The position numbers and the translations under genes were made by a program. The notes under the pieces were generated by a model. It saw only the letters and a list, made by a program, of their open reading frames with translations, did not search any database and was not told where the DNA came from. A stretch of DNA of 64,000 nt from Luteolibacter arcticus (GTDB taxonomy: Bacteria; Verrucomicrobiota; Verrucomicrobiia; Verrucomicrobiales; Akkermansiaceae): contig NZ_JAPDDT010000005.1 in the NCBI RefSeq assembly GCF_025950235.1, positions 124,001-188,000 of the forward strand, written 5' to 3'. Below, piece by piece: positions 42,508-51,341 of the stretch (position 1 is the first letter of the stretch; every line of letters starts with the position of its first letter).

Positions 42508-45111
42508 ATGGGCATCATCCGCCTCATCATGAAACGCTGGTCTGGTCTCCTTGCCGTGGCGTCGCTGGCCTCGGCCGCACACGCCCTCGACGGCAATGGC
42601 AATGCCCAGAGCGACGTGTGGGAGATGGTTTTCGGCGTTTCCAGCGAACTGGGGACGGACGATTCCGACGGCGACGGCTGGACCAATGCCCTCGAAAGCA
42701 CCGCCGGCACCAATCCCTTCGACGGCACCTCGTTTCCCCGGCTGGAAATCACCACCCCCGGCGGCCTGCCGGTGCTGCAGTGGCAAAGCCTCGCCGGCAA
42801 GCGCTACACGATCCACACCGCGCCCGACCTCGTTTCGTGGTCGCCGCTGGAAACGGACATCGCCGGGACCGGCGGACCGCTCACTTGGCCGCTGGCCCCC
42901 CCCGCCGGCCGGGAATTCTTCAAGCTCCAGGCCTCCGACGCCGATTCGGATGCGGATGGCGTCAGCGATTGGGAAGAGCTGACGGTAGGGTTCAATCCGA
43001 GTTCCAACCGCACCGGCCGCTACGCGCAGCTCGACGCGCAGCGGGTCGCCGCGGGTCTGTCGGCGGCGAGCACCGTCACGGTGTCCACTTACGATGACAC
43101 CTGCTCGGAGCGCTGGCCGGATCCCGCAGTGCTCGTGCTCCGACGCAGCGGCGGTCTGCGCCCCTTGGAGGTGAATTTCACCCTCGGCGGCACGGCCATC
43201 GCGTCCGACTACACGGCGTCGATCTCCGGCACGGTGGCCTATTTCGCCCCCGGCCAGCGCGAGGTCTTCGTCACGATTTCTCCGCTCGACGACAACCAAC
43301 CCGAGGAACCGACCGAACCGGCGGAAACCGTGACGCTCACCCTCGAGACCGGGACGGGCTACGACGTGGGCACCGCGAACTCGGCCAGCGCCACCATTCT
43401 CGATGAAAGCGGTCCCTCGGCAAAAGAGGCCGCCCGCTTCCTCATCCAAGCCGCCTTCGGACCCGATCAGGACTTGGCCGACGATCCGGATCAGATCCCG
43501 GAGAACGTCGAGGAAGTCATGGCGATGGGCATCGAGGCGTGGATCGACGACCAGATGACGCGCCCGATCGGCTACCTGCTGCCGATGGCCCAATGGCAAA
43601 ACGAGCAACCCTCCAGCGGACCTAACAACGCGGAGATCTGGAACAACCGCAAGATGAACGCTTGGTGGGGCCGCGCAATGGGCCTGCCGAAGCTGCGGCC
43701 GGATGCCACTGAGGAGGAGGAACAACTCCCCGACCCCCTGCGCCAGCGCGTGGCCTTTGCGCTCAGCCAGATCATGGTCATTGGCGATCGCATGGAACGG
43801 CTGGCCACCGAGCCGGCGGCGATGACCCACTATTACGACAAGCTCTTGGAAGGCAGCTTCGGCAACTTCAGGACGCTGCTCAAGGACGTGGCCCTCCACC
43901 CCTGCATGGGGCAGTACCTCAGCCATCTCGCGAACCGGAAATCCAACCCCACGGCCAAGACCTTCCCCGACGAGAATTTCGCCCGGGAGATCATGCAGCT
44001 TTTCAGCATCGGCCTGTGGATGCTGAACCCCGATGGCACCCGCATCCTCGATGGCCAGGACCGGCCGATCCCGACCTACGACAACGACGACATCACCGAG
44101 TTCGCCAAGGTCTTCACTGGTCTCTCCTACGGCCAGCTCACCAACGGTAATCCCGCCAACTTCGGTGCTTACGACGGTGACTTCACCGTCCCGATGAAGG
44201 GCTGGGACAGCGAGCATGACCTCGGGCCGAAGAACCTTCTGTTAGGTGCGACAACCCCGGAACGCGAGCCCAGCCCGGGCAGCACCGGCACCGCCACCAT
44301 GGCCGACGTGGATGCCGCGATCGACTGCCTCTTCAATCACCCGAATGTCGGCCCCTTCATCGGCCGCCTGCTGATCCAGCGGCTGGTCACGTCGAATCCC
44401 TCGCCCGAGTACATCGGCCGCGTGACGGCTGCCTTCAATGCCGAGCCACGCGGCGACATGGGCCGCACGGTGAAGGCCATCCTGATGGACCCCGAAGCAC
44501 GCGATCCCGCCAAGATGAGCGATCCGACCTTCGGCAAGATGCGCGAGCCGTTCCTGAAGGTCGTCAATTTCGCCCGCGCTTTCAATGCCACCTCCGCAGA
44601 GGGCTGGTACTACCTGTCGGGCTTCAATGCGGCTCACGTCGAGGAGCCGCTGAATTCCCCGAGCGTCTTCAACTTCTACCTGCCGACCTACACGCCACCG
44701 GGCGTCCTCTCGCAGAATGGATTGGTGGCTCCCGAGATGCAGATCATCAACGCCTCGTCTGGCGTCACCGCACCGAACTACTTCTGGAACGCGGTCAACG
44801 GCCAAGTCGGCGAAACCGCCCGTGCGGAACGGCAGGTCAAACTCAGCCTCGAGCAAGAGATGCTCCTGAATATCCCATCGCTCGAGGTCGATGAGGACGG
44901 GCAGACCGACGTCCAGCCGCTCGACCCCGATCCTCTCCTCCGCCGCCTCGACCTCGTGCTCACCGGCGGCACCCTCACGCCGCAGAGTTTCCAGATCATC
45001 CGCGAGGCTCTCGCACGCATCGGTCCCGGTGGCTGGGATTGGCATGAGAACCGGCTGAAGCTGGCGATTTACCTGATAGTCTGCAGCCCCGAGTTCTCGG
45101 TGCAGCACTAG
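42508..45111 (+). CDS. Secreted DUF1800 protein with calcium-binding and Calx-beta-like regions
   Basis: 867 residues. The start at 42508 (MGIIRLIM) is kept; an ATG at 42529 (MKRWSGLLAV) would give a more typical signal peptide ending SAAHA. Domains: thrombospondin type-3-like acidic repeats (DDSDGDGWTNALEST about 52-66; DADSDADGVSDWEELT about 146-161), a Calx-beta-like segment about 175-310 (TAIASDYTASISGTV), and the DUF1800 domain about 315-867 (AARFLIQAAFGPDQD, DENFAREIMQLFSIGLW, EFAKVFTGLSYG). DUF1800 proteins are secreted and usually encoded next to a DUF1501 protein; none is present here. Their function is unknown. Confidence 0.9.
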   Translation: MGIIRLIMKRWSGLLAVASLASAAHALDGNGNAQSDVWEMVFGVSSELGTDDSDGDGWTNALESTAGTNPFDGTSFPRLEITTPGGLPVLQWQSLAGKRYTIHTAPDLVSWSPLETDIAGTGGPLTWPLAPPAGREFFKLQASDADSDADGVSDWEELTVGFNPSSNRTGRYAQLDAQRVAAGLSAASTVTVSTYDDTCSERWPDPAVLVLRRSGGLRPLEVNFTLGGTAIASDYTASISGTVAYFAPGQREVFVTISPLDDNQPEEPTEPAETVTLTLETGTGYDVGTANSASATILDESGPSAKEAARFLIQAAFGPDQDLADDPDQIPENVEEVMAMGIEAWIDDQMTRPIGYLLPMAQWQNEQPSSGPNNAEIWNNRKMNAWWGRAMGLPKLRPDATEEEEQLPDPLRQRVAFALSQIMVIGDRMERLATEPAAMTHYYDKLLEGSFGNFRTLLKDVALHPCMGQYLSHLANRKSNPTAKTFPDENFAREIMQLFSIGLWMLNPDGTRILDGQDRPIPTYDNDDITEFAKVFTGLSYGQLTNGNPANFGAYDGDFTVPMKGWDSEHDLGPKNLLLGATTPEREPSPGSTGTATMADVDAAIDCLFNHPNVGPFIGRLLIQRLVTSNPSPEYIGRVTAAFNAEPRGDMGRTVKAILMDPEARDPAKMSDPTFGKMREPFLKVVNFARAFNATSAEGWYYLSGFNAAHVEEPLNSPSVFNFYLPTYTPPGVLSQNGLVAPEMQIINASSGVTAPNYFWNAVNGQVGETARAERQVKLSLEQEMLLNIPSLEVDEDGQTDVQPLDPDPLLRRLDLVLTGGTLTPQSFQIIREALARIGPGGWDWHENRLKLAIYLIVCSPEFSVQH

Positions 45112-45328
45112 AGGGTGAGAACGAGCAATAGGCCCCCGGTAGGGATGCACCATGCATGACCGCGGCGGATTCCGGGAGCGCCGGAGATGCCCCCGGATAT
45201 TTGTACGGTCGCTATTCTACAGTGAGTTACGCAGCCATCCCGCGGACGCCCCGAGGCCGTGGCATGTCGTCTGCGAAAGGCGGCCAACGCTGCCCACCAA
45301 GAATTGATGGGCAAAAATCGATCATACC

Positions 45329-45901
45329 ATGAAGACCAAGCTCAAACCAATCGCCCTCCTTCTCGCCCTGGCCGCACTGACTCCGGTGACGTTCGCGCAG
45401 GAGGCGAAAAAGGAAGAAAAGAAGCCCGCCGCTACTGAAAAAGCGGCGGCAACTCCTGAACCGGGATCCATCGCCGCCTCACTCCGAGATGGGGCTACCT
45501 TCTCGATCCTCACCAAGGCGCTGCAAGTGACCGAGCTCGACGTCACGCTCGGCACCAAGGGCACCTACACGGTGTTTGCCCCCACCGACGAGGCATTCGC
45601 CAAGCTGCCTGAGGGCGCACTGGACAAGCTGCTGCTACCCGAAAACAAGGAGAAGCTCCGCTCGCTGCTTCTTTACCACGTAATCCCCGGCAGCTTCGCG
45701 CTTGCCGATCTGAAGAACGGCGAGCTCAAGACCATGAACGGCGAGAAGGTGGAGGTCGACGTGAAGTCGGAAACCAAGGAGGTCGAAGACTCGAAGATCT
45801 TCAAGGCCGACGTGGTCGCCACCAACGGCGTCATTCACTCCATCGACAAGGTGATGGTTCCCGAGTCGCTCGACGGCTTCGCGGGACTGGATGAAGAATA
45901 A
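45329..45901 (+). CDS. Secreted fasciclin-domain protein
   Basis: 190 residues with a signal peptide (MKTKLKPIALLLALAALTPVTFAQ), a Lys/Glu/Ala-rich linker (25-45), and one complete FAS1 domain about 50-185. FAS1 hallmarks are TYTVFAPTDEAFAKLP, LLLYHVIPGSFAL and TNGVIHSIDKVMVP. FAS1 modules mediate cell-surface or matrix adhesion. It is probably periplasmic or released. The 217-base stretch before it (45112-45328) shows no gene; it has a weak candidate TATTCT -10 near 45222. A hairpin terminator follows at 45925-45955. It appears to be a single-gene transcription unit. Confidence 0.92.
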   Translation: MKTKLKPIALLLALAALTPVTFAQEAKKEEKKPAATEKAAATPEPGSIAASLRDGATFSILTKALQVTELDVTLGTKGTYTVFAPTDEAFAKLPEGALDKLLLPENKEKLRSLLLYHVIPGSFALADLKNGELKTMNGEKVEVDVKSETKEVEDSKIFKADVVATNGVIHSIDKVMVPESLDGFAGLDEE

Positions 45902-45924
45902 AATTTCTCCGTCCAACTGATCCA

Positions 45925-45955
45925 ATGGCCTCCGCGGTTTCACTGCGGGGGCCAT
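45925..45955 (+). terminator. Terminator hairpin after the fasciclin gene
   Basis: ATGGCC-T-CCGC pairs with GCGG-G-GGCCAT across a short loop centred on TTTCA. The stem is 10-11 bp with one G-T pair. It begins 24 bases after the fasciclin stop. The following sequence has no strong U-tract (GATCGTTTC), so it may be Rho-assisted or also serve the minus-strand relic that ends at 45963. Confidence 0.55.
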
Positions 45956-45962
45956 GATCGTT

Positions 45963-46319
45963 TCAGGGACCACCGTCCGGGAACCAACGCTTCATCGCCT
46001 CGCGAAATGCGGTCGCGTCCCCTTCGCTCGGCAGCCCGTTCAGGATCGTAGCGAAAGCCTCGGGAGAAGGGGCATCATAGCCAGAGAGCCCCCCGAGGAT
46101 CCGCTTGCGCTGGCATCCGCAAGTTCATCCGACAGCCACCGGACAGCTTCCTCCTCGCCCTCAAGCAGCGGCTCGCGAGGCCGAGGTCGATGCGGGCTCT
46201 GCCCCTTTGGTCGGAAGACGAGGAGCCGTTTCCTCCTCACCTGACATTCCGCCCAGAACGAGTCCGGACGGCAACGCCACGGCGAAGGGCAGCAGAATCT
46301 GGAGGAACAGACGCTTCAT
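45963..46319 (-). pseudogene. Frameshifted gene for a small secreted protein
   Basis: A signal-peptide-bearing start is at 46319 (MKRLFLQILLPFAVALPSG), 28 bases after the stop of the DUF455 gene. The frame stops at a TGA after about 50 residues. Coding-like sequence continues in a second frame (EEEAVRWLSDELADA) and then returns to the first frame (GYDAPSPEAFATILNGLPSE then DATAFREAMKRWFPDG) up to a stop at 45963-45965. The two shifts compensate; the second lies near a run of six C on the plus strand. Either the gene is decayed or there are two base-calling errors. No family is recognised. Confidence 0.5.
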
Positions 46320-46347
46320 TCGGATAACTGACGCACATCACTGGAGT

Positions 46348-48303
46348 TTATTCGATGGTACTTCCAGCGGTTTCCCACACCGCCAGAAACCGTTGTGCCT
46401 GTTGTGGATCATTCAAAAGCACCTGGCCGCCTGCTAGAGATCCCGCCGCGGTAAATTCGGGCCCAGACTTCTCCTTCCGCAGGATCGTCAGCCTCCCCTT
46501 CAGATTCGACGCGGACTTCTTCAGCAGCTCCAGCGCGACCCGGCCCATTGTCATCCGCACGTTGAGTTCGATGACGTGCTTCAATGCCAGCGACCCATCC
46601 GGCAAGCGATGGACCATCGCATCCACACCGAGCGGCCCGACATAGCCGGGCACGACCTTCGAAAGCGCGGCGGGGATCTTCTCCTGATACCACCGCATCA
46701 CATGGGCCTCGCGATAAAGGAACGCGGCCACCCCGGGATCGAGCAGGTTCGCCCACTTCGGGCCGACGCGGGTACCGGTGTAGCGGCCCGCGGCGTCGTT
46801 CTCGATCACGGTCAGGCCGATGAGATCGGCTTGGCCGCTGGCATCCATTTCGTAGAGCGCGGAGAAATCGGTCACGCGCTCGAGCCACGGTTCGATGACC
46901 ACGCCGCCGTGGGTCGCGATGGTGTTGCGCAGCCAGTTGCGTGTCGCCTCCGCGGGGCTGTCGCGATTGATCCGCTTGTGACCTTGGCCGGCACGGGAGA
47001 AGAGGGCCTTCGCAAGCATCTCGGAGTCATCAAGCCGCGCGTCGATCGCCGTCCACGCGTCGTCCACATTGCGATGGAGTATCGATGTCTCGGATAAACC
47101 TAGTACTTGTTCCAGCCGGAGGCCGATCTCTTTCGACAGCCACTCCCGGGCCACCGACTCACGCCACTGCCATGACACATTCGGTGAAACGTCGCCTGCC
47201 AGATCCTCGAAGAGTTTGCTCGCCTCGGGCGACCATGCCCATGGCCGCAGCCCGCCGAGCTTCCGCCCGCGCAATTCTTCCACGGTCGCGATCTCCGGCA
47301 GCTCGAAACCCGCTTTCTTCAAGGACGCCAGATGCTCGCGCGACGGCGGCTTTCTCAGCACCGCCACGTCATCCTTGCGACACCAGCCGGCGATCAGCAT
47401 TTCCAGGTCCTCTTCAAGCGCCACGGCCGTCTTGTCCGGCTGATAGCGGCCGGGCATCGCATAACCTTCGGCATTCGGATTGAACCAATGCACCACCGGC
47501 GTCCGGCCGCGCGATTGCTCGCAGACTTCAAGGTGGCGGATGAAGTCATCGTCCAAGCCCGCCAGTTGACGGCCCTCCGCATTGAAGGGTGCCACGCCCT
47601 TCGCGCGCGCTGCGGTCAGCGGGAAAACCAGCGACTTCCGGAACGCTTCCCAATCCGTGCTGCCGCGCTCCTTCCACTTGCGGAACCACTTCACGCCATG
47701 GCCCACGTGGCCGATCTCATCCTGATAGATTTTCTCCAGCACCGCCGCGGTTGCCGTATCCCCGGCCTGGCGGAAGAGCCCGCCGTAGTGCTTCGAGAAA
47801 TCGAGGTTCGCCTGCTCGAAGGTCAGGTTCAGCCGCGTGACGAAATCCATCGGCGTCTCCATCGGCGCGACGATCCGCCAGAAGTAGTCGTTCACCGGCA
47901 GCTCGCCGAAGGCGATGCCGCACTCCTTCATGCGGCGCACGTACATCAGCGCGTGCATTTGCTCCTCGCGCATCGCCTCGTACACTCCGGCGCGGTATTC
48001 CTTGGGCGCATCCGGGAATTTCAGCAGCACCAGCGCCATCAGCTCTGCGGCCAGCAACTCGTGATTCGCCAGGAAGTGCAGCATCACGCCGCGCTCGCGA
48101 TCATCATCGAGGCGATGGATGCCGGGGAACTCGACCCGCACGCCCTTCGCATGGATGCGTAGCTCCGGCGGTCGGCCCGGCGCCTCCGGCGTCGCGATGG
48201 CCACTCCGGGCGCCTCATCGCTCGCATGCTTCGGAGCAAGCGCGAGCTTCTCTTCGAGCGTCTGCGCGAAGAGCACGCGTTCGGCGGCTTCCCTGATCTG
48301 CAC
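46348..48303 (-). CDS. DUF455 ferritin-like domain fused to an ATP-grasp-type domain
   Basis: 651 residues from a GTG start. The N-terminal ~270 residues are DUF455, a ferritin-like four-helix domain with a full set of diiron ligands: E87, E114-x-x-H117, E163 and E196-x-x-H199. The C-terminal ~370 residues look like an ATP-grasp ligase: an acidic substrate region (VVHWFNPNAEGYAMPGRY), VVIEPWLERVTDFSALYEM, and the E-x-N metal motif in HVIELNVRMTMG. The fusion suggests a redox or hydroxylation step coupled to ATP-dependent ligation on one small molecule or peptide. There is no signal peptide, so it is cytoplasmic. A 102-base divergent promoter region separates it from the protease gene at 48406. 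DUF455 is a confident call; ATP-grasp is moderately sure. Confidence 0.8.
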   Translation of the reverse strand: MQIREAAERVLFAQTLEEKLALAPKHASDEAPGVAIATPEAPGRPPELRIHAKGVRVEFPGIHRLDDDRERGVMLHFLANHELLAAELMALVLLKFPDAPKEYRAGVYEAMREEQMHALMYVRRMKECGIAFGELPVNDYFWRIVAPMETPMDFVTRLNLTFEQANLDFSKHYGGLFRQAGDTATAAVLEKIYQDEIGHVGHGVKWFRKWKERGSTDWEAFRKSLVFPLTAARAKGVAPFNAEGRQLAGLDDDFIRHLEVCEQSRGRTPVVHWFNPNAEGYAMPGRYQPDKTAVALEEDLEMLIAGWCRKDDVAVLRKPPSREHLASLKKAGFELPEIATVEELRGRKLGGLRPWAWSPEASKLFEDLAGDVSPNVSWQWRESVAREWLSKEIGLRLEQVLGLSETSILHRNVDDAWTAIDARLDDSEMLAKALFSRAGQGHKRINRDSPAEATRNWLRNTIATHGGVVIEPWLERVTDFSALYEMDASGQADLIGLTVIENDAAGRYTGTRVGPKWANLLDPGVAAFLYREAHVMRWYQEKIPAALSKVVPGYVGPLGVDAMVHRLPDGSLALKHVIELNVRMTMGRVALELLKKSASNLKGRLTILRKEKSGPEFTAAGSLAGGQVLLNDPQQAQRFLAVWETAGSTIE

Positions 48304-48405
48304 GGCGGAGACGATGCCTCATCGCGGTGCGGCGCAAAGCCCGAATCGATCGCGACTCCATTGCAAGCTTGCGGACATCGCCTGCCCTTTGCTTTCTTGG
48401 GATAA

Positions 48406-49995
48406 ATGATATCACCTCGCCCCCTCCTCTGGCTTGCCGCTCCAGTCATCGCCAGCACCGCCATGGTGTCCTGCAACGACGGCTCCAAGGCGGCCGCGGA
48501 ACGCGCGCGGCAGGAGCTTTCCGACAAGGAAACCGAGGTCGAGGAACTCAAGAGCCAGCTCGGCAAGCTCAAGACGGAAGTCGAGGCCGGCAAGAAGGCG
48601 GGCGAGAAAGCCGACGCCACGCTCAAGGAGCTCGAAAAGGCCCGCGAAGAGAACGAGACGCTGAAAGACGAGGCCGAGGAGCTTCGCAAGGCAAACGAAA
48701 AACTGCAGGACGAGGTGACCGCGAAGGTCCGCCACCGCGCCATCGGTGAAAAGCACGAGCGAATCGCATCGCCCAGCGGCAAGGTCTATCGCCAGGTGGT
48801 CATTCGCAAGGTGGACGATGCCGGAGTTTCCTTCGGCCATGAAGCGGGTGCCTCCACCCTCGACGAAAAAAGTGCTCCGGCCGCGTGGGTGCAGCGCTTC
48901 CGCCTCGGCGTGCGCCCGCCCGAAGCGCCGCCTGCTTTAGCGGCCGCCGATGCTGCGCCGGCCCCGGCCGCTCTTCCCAAGGGCGGAGGCAAGACGGACA
49001 AGCACGCCGTCGTCCGCTCGAAGTTGCCCGGCGTGCTTTTCATCGGAAGTGAGAAAACCAAAGGCAGCGCTTTCATCGCCACCCGCGATGGCACCACCTG
49101 GCTCTACACGGCCGCCCACGTGCTCACGCAGGGCAAGGGCCTCACTGTCAAGAATGCCGATGGCGCGACCTTGACGGAATTCGGAAAGTGCGAGGTCGCC
49201 ACGGACTGCGATCTGGCGCGCATCGAGGTCAGCGTGAAGGAAGGACTCGCCCTCAGCGTGGTGAAGCCGGGCACCGTCACCACCGGTCAGGAGATCGTCG
49301 CGGTGGGGAATAGCGGGGGGTCGGATGTGCTCACCCTTCTCAACGGCAAGGTCGTCGCGCTCGGCCCGAAGGAAGTCGAGGTGTCGGCCTCGGTCATCGG
49401 AGGCAACAGCGGCGGCCCGGTGATGATCCAGGAAACCGGCGAAGTCGTCGGCGTGGTTTGTCGTGCCGAGGCGCCCCGTGAGGACGTCTGGTCGGCAGGC
49501 ACCGATTTTTCGCAAGTCCGCCGCTTCGCCTCGCGGATCGACCGCGAGGTCCCGTGGCGGGCCGCCTCCTTGGACAGCCTGCGGACCGAGAACCAACGGA
49601 TCTCCACCTTCGATTCCCGGACCCGCCTCGTCTTCGCGATGGCCGCGCTCGAGCCCGGCCAGAACGGCCTGCGGCTCGACATGCAAGTCGCCGGTGGCAA
49701 GGGACCGACGGTCATGTCGATCTTCGCGGAGCACAAGGACGTCGCCCCCGTGCAGCGCCTGATCCAGATGAACAAGCAGCTCGCCGAGAAGCAGCTTCGC
49801 TCCTCCGAGCGCGACCTGAAGAAGCGCTTCGCCGGCTTCTATCAGGACGTCCTGAACCTCGTCGGCAACGACACGTCGAACTTCACTCCCGAGCATTTTT
49901 CCTACGTCAACCGCAAGGAGGCCGAGCTGTCGCTGAAGTGGCGGAACGAAGCCACCAAGCTGCTCACCGCCGCCGCCAACGCCCTCGGCCGGTGA
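48406..49995 (+). CDS. Lipoprotein trypsin-like serine protease with coiled-coil
   Basis: 529 residues. A signal peptide ends in a lipobox-like MVSC (Cys23), so the protein is probably lipid-anchored. A charged coiled-coil follows (about 28-105, EVEELKSQLGKLKTEVEAG), then a Pro/Ala linker, and an S1-type protease domain about 200-390 with the triad H238 (TAAHVLT), D269 (DCDLARIEV) and S335 (GGNSGGP). It resembles the DegP/HtrA protease core but no PDZ domain is seen. It likely acts in the cell envelope. The C-terminal ~120 residues are helical and of unknown role. The stop is 31 bases before a REP-like repeat. Confidence 0.9.
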   Translation: MISPRPLLWLAAPVIASTAMVSCNDGSKAAAERARQELSDKETEVEELKSQLGKLKTEVEAGKKAGEKADATLKELEKAREENETLKDEAEELRKANEKLQDEVTAKVRHRAIGEKHERIASPSGKVYRQVVIRKVDDAGVSFGHEAGASTLDEKSAPAAWVQRFRLGVRPPEAPPALAAADAAPAPAALPKGGGKTDKHAVVRSKLPGVLFIGSEKTKGSAFIATRDGTTWLYTAAHVLTQGKGLTVKNADGATLTEFGKCEVATDCDLARIEVSVKEGLALSVVKPGTVTTGQEIVAVGNSGGSDVLTLLNGKVVALGPKEVEVSASVIGGNSGGPVMIQETGEVVGVVCRAEAPREDVWSAGTDFSQVRRFASRIDREVPWRAASLDSLRTENQRISTFDSRTRLVFAMAALEPGQNGLRLDMQVAGGKGPTVMSIFAEHKDVAPVQRLIQMNKQLAEKQLRSSERDLKKRFAGFYQDVLNLVGNDTSNFTPEHFSYVNRKEAELSLKWRNEATKLLTAAANALGR

Positions 49996-50017
49996 CCAAA
50001 TCCCAGTAGCCGCACTC

Positions 50018-50117
50018 CAAGTGTAAGTAGTCCCGGCTTCAGCCGGACTCGCGGGACGTGCGAGCCGTTTTCCTCGTTCAGTCTGGCTGAAGCCGGGACC
50101 ACGTACGCTTTAAGCGA
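50018..50117. repeat. REP-like inverted repeat, copy 1
   Basis: GTCCCGGCTTCAGCCGGACT (50030-50049) and its near-complement AGTCTGGCTGAAGCCGGGAC (50080-50099) frame a 30-base centre. Each arm is itself a small hairpin (CCGGC-TTCA-GCCGG in the left arm). It sits between the convergent protease and rlmN genes. A second copy is at 54043-54144 with the same arms and similar right flank (CTT.AAGCG), but a different centre. Confidence 0.85.
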
Positions 50118-50121
50118 GCCG

Positions 50122-51201
<1,080 letters not shown>

Positions 51202-51341
51202 GGACGCCCCCTCCATCCCCTCGCCGAGGGGTGGCATCAAGCCAGATTTATCCATGGAGTCATGCTTTCGTTGGAATCATGAGCCGCTTTTCCTCGAAAA
51301 TCCGTGATCTCGTGCCGTAGATCGGAGCCGCACTCGAGCCC

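Noticed and set aside
42382..44217. Extension of the hybrid kinase upstream to 44217
   Set aside because: The extra 612 codons lie antisense to the DUF1800 gene and lack a kinase or sensor pattern; the ATG at 42381 fits a membrane-anchored CHASE3 kinase.
45112..45328. A DUF1501 partner gene for the DUF1800 protein
   Set aside because: The 217-base gap is too short and the next gene is a fasciclin protein.
48304..48405. A riboswitch between the divergent DUF455 and protease genes
   Set aside because: The 102-base gap shows no recognisable aptamer core or stable multi-helix fold.
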